Notes under the pieces: generated by a model
What the model saw: only the letters and a program-made list of their open reading frames with translations
What the model was told of the DNA's origin: nothing
The model's database searches: none
Shown: in pieces, positions 1-7,182 of the stretch
How positions within the stretch are numbered: position 1 is the first letter of the stretch
Layout: each line of letters opens with the position of its first letter
Assembly: GCF_020447105.2 (NCBI RefSeq)
Contig: NZ_CP096184.1
Coordinates: 1 to 64,000, forward strand
From: Demequina sp. TMPB413
GTDB lineage: Bacteria > Actinomycetota > Actinomycetes > Actinomycetales > Demequinaceae
Direction: 5' to 3'
Length of the DNA: 64,000 nucleotides
Made by a program: the position numbers and the translations under genes

Positions 1-1
1 T

Positions 2-526
2 GGTCTAGAAGAGCGGATGCCGCACGCGGTGCTCGCCGCCGAGCCCGGCTACACCGGCACAGGCCTGTGGTCACGACTTCCCCTCGACAACGAGGAAATC
101 GTCGAGGAGTTGAGCTCTCAAGCCGTCGCGGCCCAGGTGAGCGTGTCTGGGCGCCCGCTCACGGTATTCGCGATCCACCCGGAGGCCCCCGCCCTGCGCA
201 GCCATCCGCGGTGGTCCGCCGACATGGACCGCCTCGCTTCGATACTGAGGGACCAGAACGGTGGTGTCTTGGTCGCTGGCGACTTCAACACCACACGAGA
301 CCACGCCGCGTTTCGCCGGCTCGAGGACCTGGGTTACCACGACGCGGCCGACCAGGCCGGGGCGGGCTTCCTCCCCACGTTCCCTGCGGGTTCCACCTTG
401 CCGCCGCTCGTCGCGATCGATCACGTGATCAGCAGGGACGCGGGGCTGGTCGCTGCCGCCGCCGATACCGCTCGGGTTGCGGGCACGGACCATCTGGCGT
501 TCATCGTGGAGTACGCGGCCACTTAG
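2..526 (+). CDS. Endonuclease/exonuclease/phosphatase-family protein, C-terminal part
   Basis: The reading frame is open from base 2, so the start lies outside the window; the first internal ATG is at 17. What remains is the C-terminal half of a metal-dependent EEP-fold hydrolase (the DNase I/exonuclease III/sphingomyelinase fold). Recognisable are the GDFNTT motif with metal- and base-positioning Asp and Asn, an IDHVI motif, and GTDHLAF near the end, which corresponds to the catalytic SDH-type His motif. Actinobacterial relatives often have N-terminal membrane segments and unknown substrates. The fold assignment is firm; the substrate cannot be read from this piece. Confidence 0.85.
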   Translation, partial: GLEERMPHAVLAAEPGYTGTGLWSRLPLDNEEIVEELSSQAVAAQVSVSGRPLTVFAIHPEAPALRSHPRWSADMDRLASILRDQNGGVLVAGDFNTTRDHAAFRRLEDLGYHDAADQAGAGFLPTFPAGSTLPPLVAIDHVISRDAGLVAAAADTARVAGTDHLAFIVEYAAT

Positions 527-591
527 CCAGCGTCGGCGTGGCGAGCACTGCCCGGTCTCGCCCGCATCATCCCTTTCGATAGGGTTGTGCC

Positions 592-1041
592 GTGCCTGTG
601 AATCCGGAAACCCAGGGTCGGTCGTACGGCCCCTTCGAGCCTTACGAGGTCACTCGTGGCGCAATTCGATCGTTTGCCGACGCCGTTGACGCCCGCAGCG
701 GCGCGCACTTCTATTCGGAAGTCGCGCGCGCGGAGGGTTACGCCGACGTGGTGGCGCCGACCACCTTCGCCGTGACGATCGCTCAGCAGGCCGAGTTCCA
801 CGTGGTGACGGACCCCGAAGTGGGAGTCGACTTCTCCAAAGTGGTACACGCGGAGCAGCGCTTCACGCATCACCGGCCGATCGTTGCGGGCGACGTGGTC
901 CGCGCCGGTATCACCATCGAGTCAATCACGAGCCGTGCAGGCATTTCCATGGTGACGACGCGCGCAGAACTCACAGACGCCGACGGCGTTCCTTTGACTA
1001 CCGTCATGTCCACCTTGGCCGTGAGGGAGGACCAGTCATGA
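592..1041 (+). CDS. MaoC-like hydratase, HadA/HadC-type subunit
   Basis: A 149-residue hot-dog-fold protein of the FAS1-like/HadA family, the non-catalytic-type half of an (R)-specific 3-hydroxyacyl dehydratase. The sequence starts with a typical polar stretch, then a helix (RGAIRSFADAVDA) and the APTTFA segment of the hot-dog helix. The GTG start follows a short A/T-rich segment. It overlaps the next gene by ATGA at 1038-1041, so the two are translationally coupled and probably form a heterodimer. In mycobacteria such pairs act in FAS-II; in this organism the acyl substrate is unknown. Confidence 0.85.
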   Translation: MPVNPETQGRSYGPFEPYEVTRGAIRSFADAVDARSGAHFYSEVARAEGYADVVAPTTFAVTIAQQAEFHVVTDPEVGVDFSKVVHAEQRFTHHRPIVAGDVVRAGITIESITSRAGISMVTTRAELTDADGVPLTTVMSTLAVREDQS

Positions 1042-1469
1042 GCGACGAGACCCTGCCAGCCTTTTCCTCTCTCAACGTGGGCGACCAGGTGGCAGCGCGC
1101 GAGGTGGAGATCACCCGCGACACGCTAGTGCGCTACGCCGCCGCGTCGGGTGATTTCAATCCCATCCACTACAACGACGCGTTCGCCCAGCAAGTCGGTC
1201 TCCCTGGGGTCATTGCTCACGGCATGCTGACGATGGGAATCGGCGCGTCCGTGATCGAAGAATGGGCTGGCGCCGGAAATATCGCCGACTTCCAGGCTCG
1301 CTTCACGCGTCCCGTTCCCGTCCCCGCGCTCGAGTCCGCGCACGTCAGCGTGACCGCCGTGGTGGGCGCTCTCGATCATGAGCTCCAGCAGGCGCGCATC
1401 GACGTCACGGTGACGTTCGAAGGTGCCAAGGTGCTGGGCAAGGCACAAGCGATCGTGGACTGCGCCTAG
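1038..1469 (+). CDS. MaoC-family dehydratase, HadB-type catalytic subunit
   Basis: A 143-residue single hot-dog domain with the hydratase-2 motif: the stretch YAAASGDFNPIHYND (about residues 34-48) carries the catalytic Asp and His, followed by the GLPGVIAHGMLTMG helix. This is the catalytic partner of the preceding HadA-like protein, which it overlaps by 4 bp. The pair likely dehydrates (3R)-hydroxyacyl thioesters. In many actinobacteria this pair sits directly upstream of murB; here murB is about 4 kb downstream beyond three transport/regulator genes. Confidence 0.88.
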   Translation: MSDETLPAFSSLNVGDQVAAREVEITRDTLVRYAAASGDFNPIHYNDAFAQQVGLPGVIAHGMLTMGIGASVIEEWAGAGNIADFQARFTRPVPVPALESAHVSVTAVVGALDHELQQARIDVTVTFEGAKVLGKAQAIVDCA

Positions 1470-1610
1470 GCGCGACGCCGCGCTGGGCTCCCTGTTCTGG
1501 GCCCTTTGCCCCATCTGAACGCCCGCGTTGTAGGAAACCTCCAAGGCTTTGCTTGGCCTTTTGACGCCGTCGAGGTGCCCGTGACGTCCGAGCACTGCCA
1601 CGATTCGGGT

Positions 1611-3077
1611 ATGGCAACTGCATCAAAGGAGAGCACGGGCTTCGCAAAGAAGCTTGACAACTATTTCTCGATCTCCGCAAGGGGATCGTCGTTCGGTCAA
1701 GAGGTCCGCGGTGGACTCACGACCTTCCTCACCATGGTCTACATCGTGGTGCTCAACCCGATCATCTTGGCCAACGTTCCCGACAACACGGGAACGTACC
1801 TTGGCGGCGGGACCGAAGCTGGCAGTGGCTTCGTCGCCATCGCGGCGGCCACGGCGCTCATTGCGGGCTTGCTGACGATCGTGATGGGCGCGTGGGCGCG
1901 TTTCCCGCTCGCCCTGGCCGCCGGTCTCGGACTCAACAGCTTTGTCGCCTATGGCCTGGTGGGCTCCGGAATGCTCACGTGGCCCCAGGCGATGGGACTG
2001 ATCGTCATTGAAGGTGCGCTGGTTCTGCTCCTCGTCCTCACCAAGCTTCGCATCAAGTTCCTCCACGCGATCCCCGCCGCCATCAAGAAGGCCATTGCGG
2101 CAGGCATTGGCTTGTTCCTGGCGTTCATCGCGTTCTGGGACTCGAAGATCGTGCGGGACCCGGGTGCAGAGTTCGACCCCACGCCGTCAGAGTTTGGCCA
2201 AGGCGGCTACATCCAGTCGTGGACGATGGTCGTCTTCTTTGTCGGTCTCCTTGTCGCCGCCATCTTGATGGTCCGCAAGGTCAAGGGGGCATTGCTGATC
2301 TCGATTGTCGCCGCCACGGTGTTGGGCTTCATCATCGAGGCGATTCGCCCGCAGCAGTGGGGCCTCAACGTCCCGACGTTCGACGGCTGGTCTCTCGACG
2401 CACTGTCATTCGACACGCTGTTCAAGGTCGACCTGTTCGGAGCATTCACTGAGGGCAGCGGAGTCGGATTCGTCTCCGCACTCCTGCTGGTGTTCTCGCT
2501 GCTCGTCGTCGACTTCTTCGACACGATGGGCACCATGACGGCCGTCGGCGAAGAGGCAGGGCTTAACGACGCCGAGGGCATCCCAGCCAACTCTCAAGAG
2601 GTGTTGATCGTCGACTCCCTCGGCGCGATCGCCGGTGGTCTTGGAGGCGTGTCGTCCAACACCGCATACATCGAGTCGGCTTCCGGTGTGGGTGACGGTG
2701 CGCGCACGGGTCTTGCCTCGATCGTGACAGGCATTGCCTTCTTGGTGACGATGCTTGTCACCCCCATCGCACAGGTGATCCCGTACGAGGCCGCGACGCC
2801 GGTGCTCGTCATCGTGGGTCTGCTGATGCTGGCCGCGGCTGTTGACATTGACTGGAAGGACTACCGCATCGCGGTGCCTGCCTTCCTGACCATGATCGTC
2901 ATGCCGTTCAGCTACTCGATCGCCGCTGGCATCGGCGTGGGCCTCATCGCCTATGTCGTGATCAACGCCGCGACGGGCAAGGCGAAGGCCATCAAGCCAC
3001 TGATGTGGGTGGCGGCTGGCGCATTCGTGATCTACTTCGCGATCCCGGCGCTCAAGGCCTGGTTCAACATCAGCTGA
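1611..3077 (+). CDS. NCS2-family purine/xanthine permease (AzgA/PbuG-like)
   Basis: A 488-residue polytopic membrane protein with about a dozen hydrophobic segments. Early family features include FSISARGSSFGQEVRGGLTTF and TMVYIVVLNP in the first membrane segment, and the DFFDTMGTMTAVGEEAGL and SSNTAYIESASGVG signatures of the adenine/guanine/hypoxanthine branch of nucleobase:cation symporters. The frame is open from 1506, but I chose the ATG at 1611 because homologues begin just before the GLTTF region and the upstream codons look non-coding. A GAAA-capped hairpin follows the stop. The exact nucleobase is not inferable. Confidence 0.9.
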   Translation: MATASKESTGFAKKLDNYFSISARGSSFGQEVRGGLTTFLTMVYIVVLNPIILANVPDNTGTYLGGGTEAGSGFVAIAAATALIAGLLTIVMGAWARFPLALAAGLGLNSFVAYGLVGSGMLTWPQAMGLIVIEGALVLLLVLTKLRIKFLHAIPAAIKKAIAAGIGLFLAFIAFWDSKIVRDPGAEFDPTPSEFGQGGYIQSWTMVVFFVGLLVAAILMVRKVKGALLISIVAATVLGFIIEAIRPQQWGLNVPTFDGWSLDALSFDTLFKVDLFGAFTEGSGVGFVSALLLVFSLLVVDFFDTMGTMTAVGEEAGLNDAEGIPANSQEVLIVDSLGAIAGGLGGVSSNTAYIESASGVGDGARTGLASIVTGIAFLVTMLVTPIAQVIPYEAATPVLVIVGLLMLAAAVDIDWKDYRIAVPAFLTMIVMPFSYSIAAGIGVGLIAYVVINAATGKAKAIKPLMWVAAGAFVIYFAIPALKAWFNIS

Positions 3078-3097
3078 TACTCACCTCACTACCGTCG

Positions 3098-3127
3098 GGG
3101 CGTCGTCCGGGAAACCGGGCGGCGCCC
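3098..3127. terminator. Hairpin between the convergent permease and LacI-type genes
   Basis: A 13-bp stem (3098-3110 with 3115-3127, two G-U pairs) closed by a GAAA tetraloop lies between the stops of two convergent genes. It has no long T-run on either side, but position and stability fit a bidirectional terminator. Confidence 0.7.
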
Positions 3128-3134
3128 TTCGGCG

Positions 3135-4190
3135 TTAGGGGGTGGCCTGGGCGGTGCTGTTGCCGATGCGAATCTCGAGCGGGAGTTCAATGACGGGCGG
3201 TTCGTCTCCGCTGAGCAGGGCCCTGACGCCCTGAGCAATGAGGTGGCCCTTTGCGGCGCCGTCCTGAGGGACCGTGGTGAGGTCGAGTGGCTGTAGCCAG
3301 GGCAGGTCGAGCCCGTCGAAGCCGGTGATCGAGACGTCCTCGGGGACCCGCAGCCCCCGCTCGCGCGCGGCGAGCACCACGCCACCGGCCAGCAAGTCTG
3401 ACTGGCACACGACGGCGGTGGGCTTCGACGGATGGCTGAAGGCCAGGTGTCCGGCTGCGACGCCAGCCTCCACCATGGAGGCGCTCGACTCGATCACGAC
3501 GCAAGGCTCGACGCCCGCCTCGCCGAAGGCCGCCAGGCGATTGCGCGTCGGCGTCCACAGCGCCCCAGCCAACAACTCGCCTTCGTAGATGCCCGTGTCC
3601 CTACGGCCTTCTCTGGGCAGCGTGACGGTGGCGATGCGCTCGTGGCCGAGTGCCACGAGGTGGCGGATCAGATCGGCCGTTGCCCTGCGGTCTGGGATGG
3701 TGATCGCTGCCGCCCCCGGCGCCGTCCCCTCGACAATCGCGAAGGGCAGTTCCCGACGAGCCAGAATGTCGAGCGCCGGCTCGTCGTGGTCGCGCACGCG
3801 CATCAGGACGGCGGCATCCATGGCCGCTGTGGCCAGGAGGTTCGGCTCGGTCGGATTCTCTGACGGAGAGGACAGCAGGAGGACGCCTTGGCCCATCTCC
3901 CCGAGGTCGCCGATGAGCGCGTCGAGCACTCGCAGCGTGAAGGGATCCCTGAGCGCGAAGTGGAGCCTCTCGTGGATCACGAGGCCGACCACCCTGCTGC
4001 GCCCTGAACGCAAAGCCTGGGCCCGCGGTGAGGGGCCTGCGTAACCGAGATCGGCGGCCGCCTTCTCGACCCTCGAGCGCATGTCGGGCGAGATAGGACC
4101 GGCCCCGGAGTACGTGAGGGAGACGGTCGATAGCGAGACGCCTGCGCGGGCGGCGACGTCGGCCATGGTGGGCCGGCGCTTTGCGCTCAT
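3135..4190 (-). CDS. LacI/GalR-family transcriptional regulator
   Basis: A 351-residue regulator. The N-terminal helix-turn-helix (TMADVAARAGVSLSTVSLTY, about residues 8-27) is the classical LacI recognition unit, followed by a hinge helix and a periplasmic-binding-protein-like sensor domain. The ATG at 4190 has a GAGGGG ribosome site; the open frame further upstream has no such signal and runs through the promoter. It is divergent from the MFS gene at 4339, and a perfect 14-bp palindrome lies between them, so autoregulation plus control of the transporter is likely. The effector is unknown. The usual sugar-ligand assumption is weak because the neighbours are a nucleobase permease and an MFS protein. 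Confidence 0.9.
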   Translation of the reverse strand: MSAKRRPTMADVAARAGVSLSTVSLTYSGAGPISPDMRSRVEKAAADLGYAGPSPRAQALRSGRSRVVGLVIHERLHFALRDPFTLRVLDALIGDLGEMGQGVLLLSSPSENPTEPNLLATAAMDAAVLMRVRDHDEPALDILARRELPFAIVEGTAPGAAAITIPDRRATADLIRHLVALGHERIATVTLPREGRRDTGIYEGELLAGALWTPTRNRLAAFGEAGVEPCVVIESSASMVEAGVAAGHLAFSHPSKPTAVVCQSDLLAGGVVLAARERGLRVPEDVSITGFDGLDLPWLQPLDLTTVPQDGAAKGHLIAQGVRALLSGDEPPVIELPLEIRIGNSTAQATP

Positions 4191-4270
4191 GGAGTACCCC
4201 TCGTGGGACGTGTTGCGGCGGGAAGGCACGATTGCGACTCTCAGCGTACTGGCACCATGATAATCTGAAT

Positions 4271-4284
4271 TCGAAACGTTTCGA
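4271..4284. promoter_or_regulatory. Palindromic LacI-type operator
   Basis: TCGAAACGTTTCGA is a perfect 14-bp inverted repeat with the central CG typical of LacI/GalR operators. It sits in the 148-bp divergent intergenic region, 80 bp from the regulator start and 54 bp from the MFS start, just beyond a GATAAT hexamer (4259-4264) that could be a plus-strand -10. Binding there would block the transporter promoter. Confidence 0.7.
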
Positions 4285-4338
4285 CTTTGGGGCGAGCAAC
4301 GCGCGATCCGCGGCTCGCCTTTTCTGGGACAGGACACC

Positions 4339-5697
4339 ATGGTTCCGACCTTCGGTCACGCGCCGACGACATCGCCCTCCGCCGAGCGGGTGCGTTCTGC
4401 TCATCGCGCCCTCCTCGTGACTTTTGCCGCGCTCGGCATGCTGCTGACCACCTTCTTGTCGCGCATCCCGACTGTCAGGGACCTGCTTGGCGTCTCCGCA
4501 GCGGGTCTGGCCATCCTGCTGCTCTTTGGTGCGCTCGGCGCTCTGGTTGCCCTCCTGGCGGCCGGTTGGGCCAACGCACGGTTTGGCTCGCGCGCCTTGC
4601 TGTGGTGGGCGAGCATCGCACACCTCGCCGCGCTCGTCTCGCTTGGCCTTTCCACCGCGGCTGGCTCGCCGGTGTTCTTCGCCACGGCGTCGTTCTTTGT
4701 GAGCCTCGCGTTCGCCCTGTCCAATGTCCCTGCCAACGCGGAAGCTGCGGAGGTCGAGCGCCACGTGGGCCGCTCGATCATGCCGCAGTTCCATGCTGGC
4801 TTTTCCGTCGGCATGGGCATCGGCCTCGCGATTGGCGCCGCCGCGTCGCACTGGCACGTGGCCCCTGCGTGGCACTTCGCCATTGCCGCGCTCGCGGTCA
4901 CGGTGGTGCGGCTTGCCGTGATTCCCATCGCGGTGCTGGACGGCACTCCAGATCCGCGGGTGGCGGCGCAGTCGCTCGGCGGGCCCTTCGCGACAGCTGG
5001 GGCCGAGTACCGCAACCGGAGAGTGCTCCTCATTGGAGCGATCGTCTTCGCGGCTGCCATGACAGAGATGATCGCTGCTCAATGGCTGTCGCTCGCGGTA
5101 GTGGACGACTTCGGCCAGCGTGAGTCGACAGGCGACATCATTTACTGGATCTTCGTGGCCGCGATGTTCTCTTTCAGGATGTCGGGGGCTGGGATCATCG
5201 ACAGGCTTGGTCGCGTGGTGACACTTCGCGCCTCCGCGATCTTCGCCGCGGTGGGCGTCACGCTCTTTGCCTTTACGCCGACGTTCTGGCTGGTACCGCT
5301 CGCGGTCATCCTGTGGGGAGCGGGCGCCGCACTCAATTATCCGATCGGCTTCTCGGCAGCCGCCGACGACCCACGCCACGCAGCTGCGCGAGTGGCAGCG
5401 GTCTCGTCCTTCTCCACGGTGGCTGGACTGATGGTCCCTCAAGCCATCGGTCAGATGGCCGAGTGGATCCCGTTGCGTCAAGCGATGTTGATCGTGGTGA
5501 TCGGCTCGATCGCGTCGTTCACGCTGGCAAGAGCCGTGCGTGCCGATCGCCAGCTCTTCCGATCGCGTCGGCGCCAAGAGAGGGCCGTCGGCGCGGGGCT
5601 GTTGAGCCGCAAGAAGACGGACCCTGCGGCCGTCATCGACGTCGCAGGCGAGGCGGTTCCCATGCATCGAGGCGATGAGGGCGCGCGGCTACGCTAA
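4339..5697 (+). CDS. MFS transporter
   Basis: A 452-residue integral membrane protein with about twelve hydrophobic segments of major-facilitator type, split in two halves by a central loop (about residues 210-230), with a basic cytoplasmic tail. Its layout (SRIPTVRDLLGVSAAGLAILLLFGALG-type first half, substrate loop with SLGGPFATAG) resembles the YbjJ/sugar-MFS branch. ATG 4339 is preceded by AGGACA. It is divergent from the LacI-type regulator and probably its target. murB begins 5 bp after its stop. Substrate unknown. Confidence 0.85.
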   Translation: MVPTFGHAPTTSPSAERVRSAHRALLVTFAALGMLLTTFLSRIPTVRDLLGVSAAGLAILLLFGALGALVALLAAGWANARFGSRALLWWASIAHLAALVSLGLSTAAGSPVFFATASFFVSLAFALSNVPANAEAAEVERHVGRSIMPQFHAGFSVGMGIGLAIGAAASHWHVAPAWHFAIAALAVTVVRLAVIPIAVLDGTPDPRVAAQSLGGPFATAGAEYRNRRVLLIGAIVFAAAMTEMIAAQWLSLAVVDDFGQRESTGDIIYWIFVAAMFSFRMSGAGIIDRLGRVVTLRASAIFAAVGVTLFAFTPTFWLVPLAVILWGAGAALNYPIGFSAAADDPRHAAARVAAVSSFSTVAGLMVPQAIGQMAEWIPLRQAMLIVVIGSIASFTLARAVRADRQLFRSRRRQERAVGAGLLSRKKTDPAAVIDVAGEAVPMHRGDEGARLR

Positions 5698-5702
5698 AGC
5701 CC

Positions 5703-6800
5703 ATGACCGCGTTCGCAGACCTCACGACTCTCAGAGTCGGCGGCCCTGCGCGCGAACTCGTTGAAGCCGCGTCGGACGACGAACTGATCGAGGCGATGCG
5801 CGACGCCGACGCGGCGGGCACTCCTGTGCTCGTCTTGGGCGGGGGCTCCAACCTCTTGGTGTCCGATGCTGGCTTCAACGGAGTGGTCGTCCGCGACGCG
5901 CGGCGAGACGTCGACAGCCACGTCACGCTCCAGAACGACGGTGCGTGCGGAGGGCTGACAATCACGGCGGCTGCGGGAGTTCCGTGGGACGCGCTGGTGG
6001 AGCGGGCGGTCGCGTCGAAGTGGTCCGGGTTCGAGGCACTGTCGGGCATCCCAGGCTCCACCGGAGCGACACCTGTGCAGAACGTCGGTGCCTACGGTGC
6101 CGACGTCTCCGAGATCATCGCGCAAGTGCGAACGTGGGATCGCGCCACGCAATCGGTGCGGACGCTGCCCTTGATGAGCCTCGGGTTCTCGTATCGCGAC
6201 TCCCTGCTCAAGCGGTCGATGCGAGGAGGCGCCGACGATGGCGCGTTGTGGGCGCCGAGCCCCCGTTACGTCGTGCTGTCGGTGACCTTCCACACGCGCA
6301 TGGCATCGCTGTCCGCGCCCGTGCGATACGCGCAACTCGCGGCGGCTCTTGGCGTCCAGCAGGGCGAGCGCGTGCCGATCACCGAGGTGAGAGAGGCGGT
6401 ACTCGCGCTCAGGCGTTCGAAGGGAATGGTGCTCGACAGAGCCGATCCCGACACGTGGAGCGCCGGATCGTTCTTCACCAATCCCGTGCTCGACGCCTCC
6501 GCCGCCGCGGCTCTCGACCCTGACGCACCGCGTTTTCCCGCGGGTCCCGGTGCGCCCGACGGGGCCATCAAGACCAGCGCGGCATGGCTGATTGAGCACG
6601 CCGGTTTTGGCAAAGGCTTCGCGGTGGCGGACGACGCGCGGGCTTCGTTGTCGACCAAGCACACCTTGGCGCTGACCAACAGGGGAGGGGCGTCGGCTGA
6701 GGACCTGGTGCAGCTGGCGCGCGCCGTGCGTGACGGGGTGCGCGAGCGGTTTGGCGTCACGCTCATGCCCGAACCCGTCACCCTGGGCGTCGAGATCTAG
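5703..6800 (+). CDS. murB: UDP-N-acetylenolpyruvoylglucosamine reductase
   Basis: MurB reduces UDP-GlcNAc-enolpyruvate to UDP-MurNAc with NADPH and FAD, the second committed step of peptidoglycan synthesis, in the cytosol. The 365-residue protein has the N-terminal TLRVGGPA, the FAD-binding VLGGGSNLLVSD (about 44-55), GIPGSTGATPVQNVGAYG with the second FAD loop, the SYRDS motif, and GSFFTNPV (about 254-261) carrying the Ser that protonates the enolpyruvyl intermediate. The C-terminal AAWLIEHAGFGKG is also typical. The gene begins 5 bp after the MFS stop and may be co-transcribed with it. Confidence 0.96.
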   Translation: MTAFADLTTLRVGGPARELVEAASDDELIEAMRDADAAGTPVLVLGGGSNLLVSDAGFNGVVVRDARRDVDSHVTLQNDGACGGLTITAAAGVPWDALVERAVASKWSGFEALSGIPGSTGATPVQNVGAYGADVSEIIAQVRTWDRATQSVRTLPLMSLGFSYRDSLLKRSMRGGADDGALWAPSPRYVVLSVTFHTRMASLSAPVRYAQLAAALGVQQGERVPITEVREAVLALRRSKGMVLDRADPDTWSAGSFFTNPVLDASAAAALDPDAPRFPAGPGAPDGAIKTSAAWLIEHAGFGKGFAVADDARASLSTKHTLALTNRGGASAEDLVQLARAVRDGVRERFGVTLMPEPVTLGVEI

Positions 6801-6835
6801 CGCCACCCGGCCACGGTGGAGTGCGCCCGCGTGCG

Positions 6836-6871
6836 CAGACACTGCGAACCGGATCCGCGGGCGGCGCGCCG
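6836..6871 (+). repeat. Dispersed intergenic repeat, copy 1
   Basis: This 36-bp stretch starts CAGACACTGCGAACC and ends CGGGCGGCGCGCCG. The reverse complement of 47512-47547, about 40 kb away upstream of rpoB, matches it at 32 of 36 positions without gaps. A third, partial copy (core only, 14 of 15) lies at 47449-47463. Both sites are intergenic. An additional shared 13-mer, GCCCGCGTGCGCA, occurs at 6825-6837 and 47411-47423. Confidence 0.6.
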
Positions 6872-6930
6872 GAGAATCGGCACCAGAGCGCGCAGGACGT
6901 GGGGTGTCGGAGCCGAGTTCGGTTCGGACT

Positions 6931-7062
6931 GTCGGGGTTGCGGAACTGTCGGACCGACGGTGTGTCGGGGTTGCGGAACTGTCGGACCGACGGTGTGTCG
7001 GGGTTGCGGAACTGTCGGACCGACGGAGTGTCGGGGTTGCGGAACTGTCGGACCGACGGAGT
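6931..7062. repeat. Tandem repeat, four units of 33 bp
   Basis: Four consecutive units begin at 6931, 6964, 6997 and 7030, each opening GTCGGGGTTGCGGAACTGTC. They are identical except near the end of the unit, where the last two units carry GGAGT instead of GGTGT. Two shortened, diverged units follow at 7063-7100. The period is a multiple of three but no supported gene spans the block. There are no spacers, so it is not CRISPR. Confidence 0.85.
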
Positions 7063-7135
7063 GTCGGGGTCGCGGGACTGTCGGGGTCGTGGGACTGTCC
7101 GGGGCAGGGGTGCCAGGCTCAGTGTCCCAGACGCA

Positions 7136-7169
7136 CGAAGGGCCCGGACCGAGTGGTCCGGGCCCTTCG
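7136..7169. terminator. Strong hairpin terminator after the ABC permease
   Basis: A perfect 15-bp stem (7136-7150 with 7155-7169) with a GAGT loop lies 13 bp beyond the minus-strand ABC permease stop. It faces murB from the other side, so it can end both transcription units. Confidence 0.85.
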
Positions 7170-7182
7170 CGCAGGGAATCGA

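Larger units (their letters stand above)
6801..7135. other. Repeat-bearing intergenic region after murB
   Basis: No gene is credible in these bases. Open frames here run antisense into the ABC permease and lack start signals. The region holds one copy of a dispersed repeat (6836-6871) and a block of 33-bp tandem repeats (6931-7062) with two degraded units after it. Confidence 0.6.

Noticed and set aside
3601..5667. 688-residue minus-strand frame
   Set aside because: It is a G:C-driven shadow of the LacI-type and MFS genes, Arg/Gly/His-rich, with no family features.
6931..7062. Possible CRISPR array
   Set aside because: The units are contiguous with no spacers, and no cas genes are in the window.
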